Source: Zerene cesonia
Taxonomy: Eukaryota; Arthropoda; Insecta; Lepidoptera; Pieridae
Assembly: GCF_012273895.1 (NCBI RefSeq)
Contig: NC_052125.1
Location: forward strand, 1,488,001-1,552,000
Direction of reading: 5' to 3'
DNA length: 64,000 nucleotides
Both the position numbers and the translations under genes were made by a program. This document shows, piece by piece, positions 55,306 to 64,000 of this stretch (within the stretch, counting starts at the first letter, position 1; every line of letters starts with the position of its first letter). A model generated the notes under the pieces. It searched no databases and was not told where the DNA came from. It saw nothing but the letters and a program-made list of their open reading frames with translations.

Positions 55306-56249
55306 ATGTCTTCCTTTGCCATTTTCGTGCTCTGCTTGCAAGCTTGCTTGCTCCAGGTAAACATTTTTGTATAGACGATTTAATTCTTTTAAGATATAAA
55401 TTATTTATTAGATTTCCAAAAAAAAACTTTAAAATTTATATTTATCGCCTCTAATAAATAACAATCAACTAACATCTCCTATGCTTATACCAATTTCAAT
55501 ATCTGTAGCAATAGGAACTTTAAACATATACTGTTCGAACACCATATTATATTATTTGTTATAATATGATATATAAATTGATGATGCAATCATTGTGAAA
55601 GTTAGGATTTAGTAACCTGTAATTGGTTTTATTTATTATTAAATATTAGACCTTTACTAATTCTTGTTTAAAAATAGAGATAATTCCTTTAGTGATTTAA
55701 CGATTTTATTGTGAGTTTAAAGGTTTATGTTATTTTATTTGTAAGAGTAAATAATTGAATTTATGAATTGATTAACTACAGTTATTACTTATTAACTATC
55801 CCAAATATTAAGAGATATAAAAATAATATATGATTTTCTTTATTCAAGTATTTTATTTGTCTTTCCAGAATGCTTTAGCAAGCTGCGGCTGCGCTGGCGC
55901 TGGTCTGGGCTACGGCATCGGCCCAGGTCCCTACCTCCCCGCCGGCCCATACTCCGCTCCTCTCCTGGAGGCTCCATACGGCGCCTACGCTGGCCCCTTC
56001 GCTGGCCCATACGGTCCCCTAGCCGGTCCTTTCGCTGGTCCCTTCGAGGGTCTCGCTGGAGCGTACGGCGGTGAGGGCATCGGTGACGTAACTGTGTTCG
56101 GAGAGATGCCAGTGGCCGGTACCACCCTGGTCAACGGTCAAGTGCCAATCCTCGGTGCCGTGCGCTTCGCGGGAGACCTGCCAGCTGGTGGTGTGGTCAC
56201 CATCGCTGGTAGCTGCGGGTGCGGATGCAGAGTACCTTATGCCTACTAG
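55306..56249 (+). CDS. Chorion gene 7: class A chorion protein
   Basis: Exon 1 55306-55356 (MSSFAIFVLCLQACLLQ) and exon 2 55869-56249, phase 0, 143 aa. Mature start NALASCGCAGAGLGYG. The arm has Gly-Pro-Phe/Tyr-Ala repeats (YAGPFAGPYGPLAGPFAGPF). Class A domain at residues 82-143: AYGGEGIGDVTVFGEMPVAG, TTLVNGQVPILGAVRFAGDL, PAGGVVTIAGSCGCGCR. From the arm to the Cys tail the protein is identical to gene 10. The DNA is almost identical too, while leader, introns and the first part of exon 2 differ, which suggests gene conversion. It converges with gene 8. A canonical AATAAA close to the stop was not seen. Confidence 0.95.
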
Positions 56250-56468
56250 AATGGACACGTTTTTAGCATTGAGCATTGAAAAATACAAGCGTTGACTTGA
56301 TTTATGTATTTTATTAACCTCTTATGCTCTTCTACTTTAAAGATATGAGAATTGATGATTCGATGATTAGAAATAATGTATTAATATGGCACACAAAAAT
56401 AATTAAAAGCTGTGTGTGTGTGAAATTAGCAAGTTACCCATTGATACCATATTATTATTATAGAACTA

Positions 56469-56651
56469 CTAGCTGCGCCCCGCGGTTTCACCCGCGTAAG
56501 TCCGTATCCCGTAGGAATATCGGGATAAAAAATAGATGTTGGCCGATTCTCAGACCTACCCAATATGCTTACCAAATTTCAGAGGAATCGGTCAAGCCGT
56601 TTCGGAGGAGTATGGCAACGAAAACTGTGACACGAGAATTTTATATATAAG
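56469..56651 (-). mobile_element. Chimeric Helitron (family 1 tail, family 2 head), reverse
   Basis: CTAGCTGCGCCCCGCGGTTT to GGAATATCGGGATAAAAAAT, then family 2 sequence AGATGTTGGCCGATTCTCAG to GACACGAGAATTTTATATAT. Same junction as 18904-19090. Confidence 0.8.
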
Positions 56652-57193
56652 ATTTATAACAAACGCCTTCAAATTGTCGGAATAAGACAAAATTTAAATA
56701 GGACACAGAAGGCATTAGCATTGAAATAAAGAAAGAAATATAATATATATAATAAATATATAGAAATAAATACAATAAAATAAAATCCGTTCATCCAGCC
56801 GAAAGTTCAACAAGCCCAAAAAATACAGTCGAATTTTAACTCCCTCCATTTTGAAATCTGTTGAATATTAAGCCCCGGTTATAATATTTACTTCATTAAC
56901 CAAAATGGGCAGGATAACAAGCAAAAAACGATGCTTTTACATGCTAATCGACACTCATTTCTCAAGCATTTAACTTAAACGAGCAGGCAATACAATATAT
57001 AGATAAACATTACTTCTAGAAGGAATAGCTTATAATCCATCATATAATTTAAGAGCTTTAGCTCCTCTATTGAAGCATGAGGTATTCCTTAACCAAAACT
57101 TGTTATAAACGTGTCTGGGGATAAATAGAAGGGGAATATCTTCCTTGTTTTTCCAAAATCTGTAACGGGATATGAATCAATCCATTATTGGGT

Positions 57194-57393
57194 ACTAACT
57201 GCGCCCCGCGGTTTCACTAGCTTAAGTCCACATCCCGTAGGAATATCGGGATAAAAAGTTGCCTGTTTGTTATTCCACTTGTCCAGCTGTCTACGTACCA
57301 AATTTCATTGCAATCAGATCAGTGATTTAGCGTGAAACAGCAACAAATACACACACATCCTTACAAACTTTCGCATTTATAATATTAGTAGGA
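57194..57393 (-). mobile_element. Helitron family 1
   Basis: CTAACTGCGCCCCGCGGTTT (terminal CTAG mutated) to TATAATATTAGTAGGA. It ends about 80 bp downstream of the gene 8 stop. Confidence 0.7.
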
Positions 57394-57453
57394 TGATTAA
57401 TGCCTCTTGATTGTTTTGTTACAGTTAAATAAAACAATGTTGAAAAATAATAA

Positions 57454-57459
57454 TTTATT
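57454..57459 (-). terminator. Poly(A) signal of chorion gene 8
   Basis: AATAAA on the minus strand, 17 bp after the stop codon. Confidence 0.5.
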
Positions 57460-57475
57460 AACATTTACAAATCAA

Positions 57476-58420
57476 TTAAAAACCTCCCAAACCGTTACCC
57501 GTAAAGGCTCTGCCTGGCATATTCATGCCATTGAAGCCAATATTGCCAATGCCATTATTGGGGATGCCAGCAGCAGGAATGCCATTTGAGTTTTCGCCAA
57601 CGATTCCCACGTTGCCATTGCCACAGCCGTATGACACTGCACCCTCTCCAGTAGCTGATAGAGGTCCTTCCACAGATACTACTCCCAAAAATGGCAATTG
57701 CCCAGTCACTGCCAATGGCCCTTCTACCAACAAATTCTCAGACTGCACAGTCACACCGCTTGGTGCTATAGGCGAAGAACTGGTCACCATTAAACCACCA
57801 CCATTGAAGACTCCTGTCTCTGGACCATATGATGCCATGCTAGCAAAAGCAGGGTTCATCGACATGCCATTGGAAAGCGAGTTGCCATAAGCTAAATTGT
57901 TTAATGACATAGCTTCTGCGTTTGCCAGAGCCATTCCGTTGGCAAAGTTAGCGTTGCCATAAGCTGCGTTTCCGTATGCCAAGTTACCAGGGTAATTGGG
58001 GTTGCCAATCAGTCCCGGATTCAGTCCTGGGTTGTTTATATATTGGGCCTGAATTATCTGTAATATTTTAAATATAAATTCTATGCGTCAATAAACTGTG
58101 ATTTCAATTAATAATACAAAGTAATTATTTCATAGTATAATTACTATTTTAATTCCATACATTACGATAAAATTTGACTTAGATATAAAAATTATTGAGT
58201 CACTAATATTTATGTAACAAAAAAATGGATATATATCTAGAAATTAAACAGATGCCAATAAAATCTTGTTATCCCATTCTGTCACTGTTGCTTTAATAAA
58301 GCAGTATTTTATTCGAAAGAAATCCTCTGACTTAAAGGCAACTCAAAGTAAGAATTTTCAAAAAATATATACCTGAATGAAAACAGAGCTTAGAGATAAA
58401 ATAATTATTTTTGAAAACAT
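57476..58420 (-). CDS. Chorion gene 8: class B chorion protein with Asn-rich arm
   Basis: Exon 1 at 58420-58373 (MFSKIIILSLSSVFIQ) and exon 2 at 58057-57476, phase 0, 209 aa; exon 2 begins IIQAQYINNPG. The long N-terminal arm is rich in Asn, Gly and Ala (AYGNAAYGNANFANGMALAN) rather than Gly/Tyr. Class B domain at about 102-172: GGGLMVTSSSPIAPSGVTVQ, SENLLVEGPLAVTGQLPFLG, VVSVEGPLSATGEGAVSYGC. There is one extra residue (LLVEGP against AFEGP in gene 6). The tail is Gly/Asn/Ile-rich (GIPAAGIPNNGIGNIGFNG). A single Cys (YGCGNG) is present in the mature protein. TATAAAA is on the minus strand at 58490-58484, and ACACGT, a one-base variant of the chorion hexamer, at 58506-58501. Confidence 0.93.
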
Positions 58421-59265
58421 CTCAAATAAATCAAATTAACACTATCAAGGCGCTACTAGTATCAGATCACATCACATCTATCATTTTATACAGAAATATT
58501 ACGTGTATGACTCAATTATTAATCATAAAACATTTCATCATGTGTTATCTCAAAGCAAGTTACATGGTTTTGATATATTTTGATTTGGGGCTATACTGAG
58601 AAAAATGAGAAAGTGTTTATAGATTATTCGAGTTATAAAACAATTATACGATTTGAATCAATACTATATGAGTACGGAGGTCAGTTACCTTCTTCTATAA
58701 GAGGCTAACATCCATGTTAAGAACTGAAAAAATATAATGTAAGAAGATGTTAAAAAGACGTCAAAGTTGGAAAACCTCTTTCGCGCGTTCTTTATTGTGT
58801 TCTGTTTAAGACGCCTAATTTTTGATGCGTTTTTTTTTCTTAATTTTGCTATTTATCAAGTTTTTTTATATAACGGGATATAGAACTATATGTAACCTTA
58901 TAACCCAGTATATAAGTGTATAATCTATGCTTATAACCCTTAAGTGACTATTTAGTTGAGTGAATAAACATTCTTATTGCGTATATCTTTGGTCAGTGAA
59001 ACCAGGACTTGATGCGTAGTTCTTGTATTTCAGTGAAACTTTCTATTGGAATTTGCTAGATTTGACTTGAATATTAGTTTGCTCGTAATAAGAATGTAGT
59101 GCAATTCTACACAACTGCCTAATTGATGTAGTCAGTTTAATCAGCAAAGACTATAAATAAAGTGAGGGTAGTCGGATAGAACATGGAATAAACAACGTAT
59201 GGCCACCAAGGCGCAATCTCAACAAATAAGCCAAGTTTTATCAATGTTTCATAGGCTTCGACATC
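58421..59265. other. Intergenic region upstream of gene 8
   Basis: No plus-strand chorion partner is seen, although gene 8's orientation would predict one. AT-rich sequence. Confidence 0.4.
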
Positions 59266-59269
59266 TAAT

Positions 59270-59476
59270 CAAATATCCTTTTCCTTACCATTCCCAGTCC
59301 TTTATTTTATTCCTCTCGAATCCTTTCTTAATCCCTTCCCAAAAAGTCGGCAATCCATTTGTAGAGGCGTATGGTCTGCAATGGACCTTACGCCTCTCCA
59401 AATGTTCATGGGCGGCGGTAGCCCTTACCATCAGGCGACCCACCAGCTCCATTGCCGACTGTGACATAAAAAAAAA
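59270..59476 (+). mobile_element. SINE family B
   Basis: CTTACCATTCCCAGTCCTTT, TCGGCAATCCATTTGTAGAG, CACCAGCTCCATTGCCGACT, GTGACATAAAAAAAA tail. Confidence 0.7.
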
Positions 59477-59586
59477 TCTAAACAAATTTTGAAAGAAAAA
59501 GTGACAGGCGTATGATAATTGCTCATCATAAAATATATTAAACTAGAAGTTGCATCTAACAGTATTATATTGCGTGCGTCTATCAC

Positions 59587-59793
59587 ATAATATGATAAAT
59601 GTCAAAGTCTGTTTGTTCGGATGTTTGTCCGTCAATCACGCTGAAACTACTGAACGGTTTTTGATTAAATTTGGTAAACAGACAGGGTATGAGCTGAATT
59701 GGGTGATAGGATACTTTTTATCCTGATTGAATGCTTACCTGGGATAAAACAGAAATTTTGACATTCGGGCGGAGCCGGGACGAACTTCTAGTA
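59587..59793 (+). mobile_element. Helitron-like element, family 4
   Basis: CATAATATGATAAATGTCAA to TCGGGCGGAGCCGGGACGAA then CTTCTAGT. Confidence 0.6.
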
Positions 59794-59842
59794 CTTATAT
59801 ATAATGAAACAATTAACATTTCTTTACATTATGCATCCTACT

Positions 59843-60035
59843 TCCTACTAATATTATAAATGGGATAGTTTGTAAGGATGTGTGTGTGTGTGTTTGTTGC
59901 TCTTTCACGCAAAAACTACTGAACCGATTGCAACGAAATTTGGTGCGTAGACAGATGGACAATTGGAATAACATATAGGCAACTTTTTAACCCGATATTC
60001 TTACGGGATACGGGTGAAACCGTGGGGCGCAGCTA
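59843..60035 (+). mobile_element. Helitron family 1
   Basis: TCCTACTAATATTATAAATG to GAAACCGTGGGGCGCAGCTAG region; a short deletion removed GGACTTACGC. Confidence 0.75.
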
Positions 60036-60578
60036 GTATTTCATAAATCACAAAACACAGCAATCTTTTTACTGTTTGACTCTTTGCACTCGCGTCACTT
60101 ACGGTAAATCTACTGAGCAGATTTAGATAAAATTTTAGTATTGATGAAATAAATAGTACACGCATTTAAAGTCTTATAAAAGTACCGACTGATTGAAATA
60201 ATCGAAAAGTACAAAATTCTTAAATAAAGCTAGCGAGGTCGCGGGATTTTAGCATGTATAGTCTAATGATGTGCATATTGAGTTCAAATTATAGTATTTG
60301 TTATGTGCATTTTATTTATTTTTATGATTATCATTTTAGGTCATTATTTTATATATTGACGGTCGTAAGTACCCTTTTGGGGTTTAAATGGATATAAATA
60401 ATTTTGACTTTTAACATGACTAAAGTCTAGTAATATAACATTAAAAATTACTAACTAAGCACCATTTTAGCATTCCTTTTACGATGTTTTTATATTCAAG
60501 AAATATGCATCTAAAATGGCTATTCAATCAGGAAGGGACAAATAAAACGATGAAATTAACTATAAAATTAATCTATAT

Positions 60579-61519
60579 TCAATAAGCACACCCCGTATAC
60601 ATTGGACTGGCATAACCGTACCCCGCACCATAACCGAGACGGTTGCCATTTAAATTCTCGTTTAAAATAGCAGCGTTTCCATTGCCGCATCCGTAGGAAA
60701 TGCCACCAGCGCCTGCGGTGGGTAGCGCGCCATCTACCGCCACAGCACCGAGGAACGGGACTTCACCGCCGACGTTGACAGGGCCTTCGTAAGCGTTGTC
60801 AGATTTCATGGTGACTCCCGTTGGTGATATTGGTGATGAACTGGTGATGGTGAAGCTACCGCCGTTTGATGCTGCGAGAGATGCTGGGTTGAAAGCGGAT
60901 AGTGGTGCTCCTCTAGCGCAAGGGATTTCAGCTTCGTAAACTTTGGGTTCGCAGACGTAAGCTGACATACACTGAAAAAATAGACAATTAGTAAATTGGT
61001 ATTCAGTAAAGTCATTTTTTTTTCATAAAAAACTAATCTTCAAACTGTAACAAAATTAATAAGTAAATGGGACACGGGAGGCAGCTTTCAAATATAAAAA
61101 TTGGTTCACCCTGGAAAAATTATGAGGGCATACATAAAATATACAGTCGAATTGAGAACTTCCTCCTTATTTGAAGTCGGATATAAAAGTGAAATGACTC
61201 ACTCATAAACAAAGAACCCACACCTGTTTACTTGAAAGTTTTCAATATGCATCCTATATTAATGTAACTGATATAAAAGGTTTCTTCGGTATCGCGCGAT
61301 ACATAATTTTGAAAATTTTCAAAAGTATTATAATAATAATACATAAACTATAATATTTATCTTATATCATTCGTTAGTACAGGGGTTTTTGTATATTTTT
61401 GTTCTTAGTTGGATATTTTAAGACTTTTTTTTCGTACGAAACTAAACGAATATTAATGTTTTAATTACCTGGATAAATAAAGCTTGTGCGCAGAAAATAA
61501 GTACTGTTCTAGACACCAT
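60579..61519 (-). CDS. Chorion gene 9: class B chorion protein
   Basis: Exon 1 at 61519-61469 (MVSRTVLIFCAQALFIQ) and exon 2 at 60971-60579, phase 0, 147 aa. Exon 2 starts CMSAYVCEPKVYEAEIPCAR, a Cys-containing arm. Class B domain at about 54-123: GGSFTITSSSPISPTGVTMK, SDNAYEGPVNVGGEVPFLGA, VAVDGALPTAGAGGISYGCG. The tail is Gly/Tyr-rich (GYGAGYGYASPMYTGCAY). It is transcribed divergently from gene 10 with 559 bp between start codons, so the two probably share a control region, as silkmoth A/B pairs do. TATATAAA lies on the minus strand at 61598-61591. Confidence 0.95.
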
Positions 61520-62078
61520 TTTTTTTTGTATTTTCTTGATATTTGTTATAAAGTATGTTTGAAAGTGGATGAGTAATCCATTATTTAGTATTTATATAAT
61601 TAGCACGGTTAATGTGAAATGCTTTCGAAAATGTTATGTAAGAATGCAATAGTAATCGTGGCGTTTACTGTGTTAATATGTCTCTATTTTGTAATAATAA
61701 TTACATTTGGAGAAACACGTGGGTTTCTATGAATTATGGGAAACTAAATAAAACACCGCGGCTCTCCTCGTGTGTACGCTATATAGTGCGTCATCCATTC
61801 CCCATAAAAGTAATATACCCTCTTTAAATTGTAGATAAAATATTTAAGTTTTCAAGTAGTGTAGTATTTTAAGTTACACTTTTTGTTGTAAAGTGTGTAT
61901 ATTTAAGTATGTAGTTTTCATTGAACTTTAATCAGTCAGGAATTCAACAAAGCATAACCTAATTGCATGCGTTATCTATGACCAGGCGTCACAAATGCAA
62001 TTTCGTAAGAGCAAACCGAATGTACTATAAATGTGAAGTATTTAGAAATTCCATATAATTTATTTACAAACACCAAAC
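61520..62078. promoter_or_regulatory. Shared bidirectional promoter of genes 9 and 10
   Basis: 559 bp free of recognisable transposons. Minus-strand TATATAAA (61598-61591) serves gene 9; plus-strand CTATAAAT (62025-62032) serves gene 10, about 47 bp before its ATG. A CACGTG-type core occurs at about 61708-61714; no exact TCACGT was found. C/EBP- or GATA-like sites were not assigned. Confidence 0.65.
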
Positions 62079-62819
62079 ATGTCTTCACTCGCCTTTGTTT
62101 TGGCCAGCTTCTGTCTGATCCAGGTAAATATTATGATTATATTTATTGTCATTTGCATCTTTCTTAAAATAAAGATTCGTGGAGGATTGCTATGGAAAGA
62201 TTTTTAGTTTGGTGATGACCATATAGAATAATGGTGGATTAATTTTTATGAATAATAATAAACATTTTAATAATAATAAAGTTTCATATATCATTATGGC
62301 CTGAAACCTTATAAGATGAACCTTATAAGATTATAAGTGTCCCTGCTGTGGAAATAAATATAGCCTCATGGTGGTATAGATCAAAGATTTAATGATTAAG
62401 ATTAAATGATATTGTATTGTTTTCAGAGCGCATTCTGCAGAGTTGTAGAACCATGCGCAGCTGGCTATGGTGCTGAAGTCATCCTCCCATCTGCACCCTG
62501 CAGATCCCCATACGCTGGCCCCTTCGCTGGACCATATGGCGCCCCATTAATGGAAGGTCCCTACGCCGGCCCCTTCGCAGGCCCCTACGGTCCCCTAGCC
62601 GGTCCATTCGCTGGCCCCTTCGAGGGTCTCGCTGGAGCGTACGGTGGTGAGGGCATCGGTGACGTAACTGTGTTCGGAGAGATGCCAGTGGCCGGTACCA
62701 CCCTGGTCAACGGTCAAGTGCCAATCCTCGGTGCCGTGCGCTTCGCGGGAGACCTGCCAGCTGGTGGCGTGGTCACCATCGCTGGTAGCTGCGGATGCGG
62801 ATGCAGAGGCCCTTACTAG
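62079..62819 (+). CDS. Chorion gene 10: class A chorion protein
   Basis: Exon 1 62079-62123 (MSSLAFVLASFCLIQ) and exon 2 62427-62819, phase 0, 145 aa. The mature arm starts SAFCRVVEPCAAGYGAEVIL, with several Cys, followed by two YAGPFAGPYG units. Class A domain 86-145: AYGGEGIGDVTVFGEMPVAG, TTLVNGQVPILGAVRFAGDL, PAGGVVTIAGSCGCGCRGPY. This block is identical to gene 7 at the protein level up to CGCGCR. It forms the right half of the divergent B/A pair with gene 9. Confidence 0.95.
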
Positions 62820-62916
62820 TGACCTGTGATCGATATTTGATGAATATACAATAATTTGAATCGAGTTTTTCTATCAATTTGAACACTGTTGTCTATGATT
62901 AAGATCACCATATTAT

Positions 62917-63096
62917 TTTCCTTACCCTTCCCGGCCTTTTCCTTTACTAATCGCGTCTGGCCCTTCTTAATCCCTTTCCGCGTCGGCAACCCATTTGTAG
63001 AGTCGTAAGGTCGTCCTCCCCAAATGTTCGTGGGCGGTGGTAGCGCTTACCATCAAGCGACCCACCAGCTCCATTGCCAACATTGACATAAAGATA
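62917..63096 (+). mobile_element. SINE family B
   Basis: TTACCCTTCCCGGCCTTTTC, CGGCAACCCATTTGTAGAGT, CACCAGCTCCATTGCCAACA, TGACATAAAG tail. Confidence 0.65.
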
Positions 63097-63593
63097 TATA
63101 TTTGAGTTAATAGATACATAGAAAATTTGATAAAAAAACATAGATATGATAGAAACAAAACTAAGGTATGCAAAAATGGTAAATAGGAACTAAATAAATA
63201 TTAAAGTGTAGATATTCAGTTTTCCCTCTTTTAAGCTAAAGGTATCTTATTACCAATACACATATAGAAACGAGATAATTATACTAAACCTTAAGATTCA
63301 TTTTCTAACTCAGTGTAAGTGTTGATTCCTTATATCAATGAAAGTAGTTTGATCTCTTATAGCTCAAAAAAGAATTGTCACACAGTCAATTTATAAAATC
63401 TAAACAAAGTTTAAATCAAGTTACCTACTAGGTATTAACATACTTATACATTGGATAATTCTGTACAATATATAGTATCAATGTTTTATAATAAAAAAGC
63501 AACCTAGACACAAAAATCTCATTCCATACATATCAGTTACCTACTAATATAATAGCAAGAATAAATATCAAATAGTTATAAGAAAGCTATTTA
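63097..63593. other. Intergenic sequence after the chorion cluster
   Basis: AT-rich. No chorion motif, gene or clear repeat seen. Confidence 0.4.
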
Positions 63594-63655
63594 TTAGGCC
63601 AGCAACATGCTCGTGATGTCTCTGGCGTCAGCTGATGTGTTTACTCCGTTGGCTC
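63594..63655 (-). CDS. Probable terminal exon of an unidentified gene (partial)
   Basis: On the minus strand a TTTCATAG acceptor is followed by 62 coding bases reading (G)ANGVNTSADARDITSMLLA and a TAA stop. The stop overlaps AATAAA, so stop and poly(A) signal coincide as in the thyroglobulin-domain gene. The rest of the gene would lie upstream on the minus strand, probably beyond 64000. The peptide has no chorion character and I do not recognise it. It could be chance, but acceptor, open frame, stop and poly(A) signal line up. Confidence 0.4.
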
Positions 63656-64000
63656 CTATGAAATAAAAAAAGATAACCTATAAAATAATTCAATTTGTCA
63701 ATTGCTGACAACGAAGAAATTTATTCGTGACGGTTAACCTAATCAGAATAATAAGATAAACTCATGAAATTATTGTATTGTCACCGATTCTTCCGTAGAA
63801 TGTTTGTAACTGTCCGTTTAAAGTGGGTCAAAATCGAGTCAAAAGGAGTCGAGAGGATAGAAAAAGAGAATAAGGAAAGGTTTCGTAATGTACATCCCAT
63901 AAATAAATACAAACAGCTTTACAGAAACAAACAGGGACATAAAAAGATTGACTTTATAATAGTAAAAGAGAAATTGACGCAAGAGTACTGAATACTATTC
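63656..64000. other. Window end, no supported gene
   Basis: If the exon at 63594-63655 is real, this is its upstream intron. A 75-codon plus-strand frame here is Lys/Arg/Glu-rich and looks non-coding. Confidence 0.3.

Noticed and set aside
57525..57890. Plus-strand 121-codon Pro-rich frame
   Set aside because: Antisense of the Gly-rich chorion gene 8 exon.

Overview
This is eukaryotic DNA from a lepidopteran (moth or butterfly). The evidence is ten spliced chorion (eggshell) genes of the A and B superfamilies, many short Helitron-like elements of the lepidopteran type that end in CTAG, tRNA-derived SINEs, spliceosomal GT/AG introns and AT-rich intergenic DNA. The exact species cannot be read from the sequence. 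Three runs of exactly 1000 N (6344-7343, 22158-23157, 27833-28832) are scaffold gaps.

Left third (1-24.7 kb): the last two exons of a thyroglobulin type-1 domain gene (1-731, +), then the endoplasmic-reticulum shaping gene lunapark (CDS 1957-24492, +). I assemble lunapark from nine exons. A nine-codon first exon is followed by an 11.3 kb intron, and the zinc-finger exon runs into the second N gap. Most other sequence here is transposon-derived.

Middle (24.7-33.7 kb): no gene found. It holds one gap, a foldback element, a striking array of about thirty 10-bp units (29291-29612), nested transposons and a perfect palindrome.

Right half (33.7-62.8 kb): a chorion cluster of ten genes in the order A-like(+), B-like(+), A-like(-), B-like(-), A(+), B(+), A(+), B(-), B(-), A(+). 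Nine have the classical two-exon chorion structure, with an intron inside the signal-peptide region and usually after a Gln codon. The four genes nearest lunapark are divergent, poor in Gly and Cys, and rich in Asn/Ala or acidic residues. The six distal genes have recognisable A or B central domains. Only two adjacent pairs are divergently transcribed (45.4/47.0 kb and 61.5/62.1 kb), although divergent A/B pairing is the rule in silkmoths. The products are presumably secreted by ovarian follicle cells and assembled into the layered eggshell.

The most unusual gene is the first chorion-like one (33761-36318). It has four exons, a very acidic core and two tandem copies of the terminal A-type strand motif. 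The second most unusual is the B-like gene at 37171-38552, whose arm is an almost uninterrupted run of (A/S)-N-x-x-hydrophobic pentapeptides. At the far right, a probable minus-strand terminal exon (63594-63655) marks the next, unidentified gene.
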